The notes below the pieces were generated by a model that saw nothing but the letters and a program-made list of their open reading frames with translations, did no database searches and was not told the origin of the DNA. A stretch of DNA of 64,000 bases, taken from contig MGYC01000008.1 in the NCBI GenBank assembly GCA_001801575.1, positions 1 to 64,000 on the forward strand, read 5' to 3'. A program made the translations under genes and the position numbers. Below are positions 63,133-64,000 of the stretch, one piece after another; position 1 is the stretch's first letter, and every line of letters starts with the position of its first letter. Source of the stretch: Gammaproteobacteria bacterium RIFCSPHIGHO2_12_FULL_41_20 (lineage in GTDB: Bacteria > Pseudomonadota > Gammaproteobacteria > DSM-16500).

Positions 63133-63246
63133 TATGTTGTCTCGCTTTCTATTTGGGATTAAAACAATGTATATCGAAAAATGAAAATTTATTAAAATTG
63201 CGCGAATTGCCTCGATCTTCGAAGGAGCTTTGTAAAGGGAAAATCA

Positions 63247-64000
63247 TGAAAGTCGTTATTTTATGTGGTGGATTAGGGACACGTTTGAGTGAAGAAACAC
63301 AAGTAAGACCGAAGCCATTGGTTAATATTGGAAATCGACCGATTCTTTGGCATATCATGAAAATATATTCATCGTATGGATTTAAAAATTTTTTATTAGC
63401 TGTTGGTTATAAAGGAGAAATGGTTAAACAATATTTTTTAGACTATTATTCACTAGGGAGTGATTTTAATATTAATTTAAGTAATGGCGAAATAAATTAT
63501 ATCAACCGATGTCGTGAAGATTGGATGATTGATGTCATAGATACGGGCTTACACTCATTGACGGGTGGTCGATTGCATCGATTAGAAAAATATTTACCTA
63601 ATGAAACATTTATGCTGACTTATGGCGATGGTGTTTCTAATGTTAATATTCTTAAATTACTTGAATTTCATCGATCTCACGGAAAACTAGCTACTGTTAC
63701 TGCTGTACATCCTGTAGCAAGATTTGGAGAAATGGAACTAAAAGGCAATATGGTTCATAGTTTTAATGAAAAGCCTCAAACTCGTCAGGGGTGGATTAAT
63801 GGAGGCTTTTTTGTTTTTGAACCAGGCATATTTAAATATTTAAAAGGCGATATGACTATTTTGGAAAAAGAACCCTTAGAGAATCTTGCTCATGAGGAGC
63901 AATTAGCGGCTTATCTTCATGATGGATTTTGGCATTGTATGGATACAGTGCGAGATATTTCTGTTTTAGAATCTTTGTGTGCATCTGGTAATGCACCATG
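63247..64000 (+). CDS. rfbF: glucose-1-phosphate cytidylyltransferase, 3' end cut by the window
   Basis: The open frame begins MKVVILCGGLGTRLSEETQV with RPKPLVNIGNRPILWHIMKI, the signature of RfbF-type enzymes, and continues FMLTYGDGVSNVN, RFGEMELKGNMV, WINGGFFVFEPGIFKYL and DGFWHCMDTVRD. The 251 codons seen are nearly the full family length (about 257), so only a few are missing. It makes CDP-glucose from CTP and glucose-1-phosphate, the start of CDP-dideoxyhexoses such as abequose or tyvelose. AAGGGA lies just upstream of the ATG. Further CDP-sugar genes probably follow beyond the window. Confidence 0.92.

Overview
The window is one continuous surface-polysaccharide locus (LPS O-antigen, capsule or glycan) of a low-GC bacterium, about one third G+C by eye. 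I see no rRNA, tRNA or housekeeping genes. The most telling block is an N-acetyl-sugar amidotransferase, a HisF paralogue, a HisH paralogue, then LegC, LegG and LegI, with LegF and LegB nearby. As I recall it, this matches the Legionella pneumophila O-antigen locus, whose polymer contains 5-acetamidino-7-acetamido legionaminic acid. A gammaproteobacterium related to Legionellales is therefore my best guess. It rests on gene content only.

Layout. (1) 1-5288: a tightly overlapping + strand operon of methyltransferase, zinc-type dehydrogenase, HAD-like protein, kinase-like phosphotransferase and a split transketolase. It looks like a pathway for an unusual ketose or polyol that I cannot name. 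(2) 5346-6518: a lone WbjD/FnlC-type 2-epimerase on the - strand. (3) 6690-18150: O-antigen polymerase/ligase, PhyH-type oxygenase, SDR, aminotransferase, a second methyltransferase paralogous to the first, a cytidylyltransferase-kinase fusion in reversed domain order, FkbM and TylF-type methyltransferases, and two paralogous TIGR04372-like glycosyltransferases. (4) 18151-19261: a scar with an IS481-type transposase tail, a GNAT acetyltransferase and the C-terminal stump of a CMP-sugar cytidylyltransferase. (5) 19262-26383: PglK-like ABC flippase, GT-C-like membrane protein, an IS30-type relic, UDP-glucose dehydrogenase, a UDP-glucuronate-decarboxylase-like SDR and a GT2. (6) 26631-32135: two gene pairs with clearly higher G+C around an AT-rich unknown protein, followed by an IS6-type relic. 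(7) 32341-48888: acyltransferase, PglF/WbpM dehydratase, four legionaminate-associated genes, the amidination trio, legC-legG-legI, pseB-pseC and, opposed, legB. (8) 49204-59801: SDR, glycosyltransferases, PIG-L deacetylase, hexapeptide transferase, PssD/PssE-type pair, methyltransferase, PtmE, a second PhyH-type oxygenase and an LIC12162-like transferase. (9) 60023-64000: Wza and Wzc export genes and glucose-1-phosphate cytidylyltransferase, which runs off the end.

How they work together. PtmE, LegB, LegC, LegG, LegI and LegF supply most steps to CMP-legionaminic acid, and the amidotransferase with HisH/HisF would convert an acetamido to an acetamidino group. LegH is not certain. PseB and PseC start a pseudaminic-type branch whose later genes are missing or broken. 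Ugd and its neighbour could give UDP-glucuronate and UDP-xylose. The glycosyltransferases build the repeat unit, the ABC protein may flip it, the Wzy-like protein may polymerise or ligate it, and Wza/Wzc suggest a capsule-type export route. No Wzx-type flippase was recognised.

The locus is a patchwork: gene direction changes often, base composition shifts at two modules, and I found relics of at least three IS families, vestigial gene ends, tandem repeats and palindromes at junctions. Function calls come from motifs recognised by eye. No database search was run.
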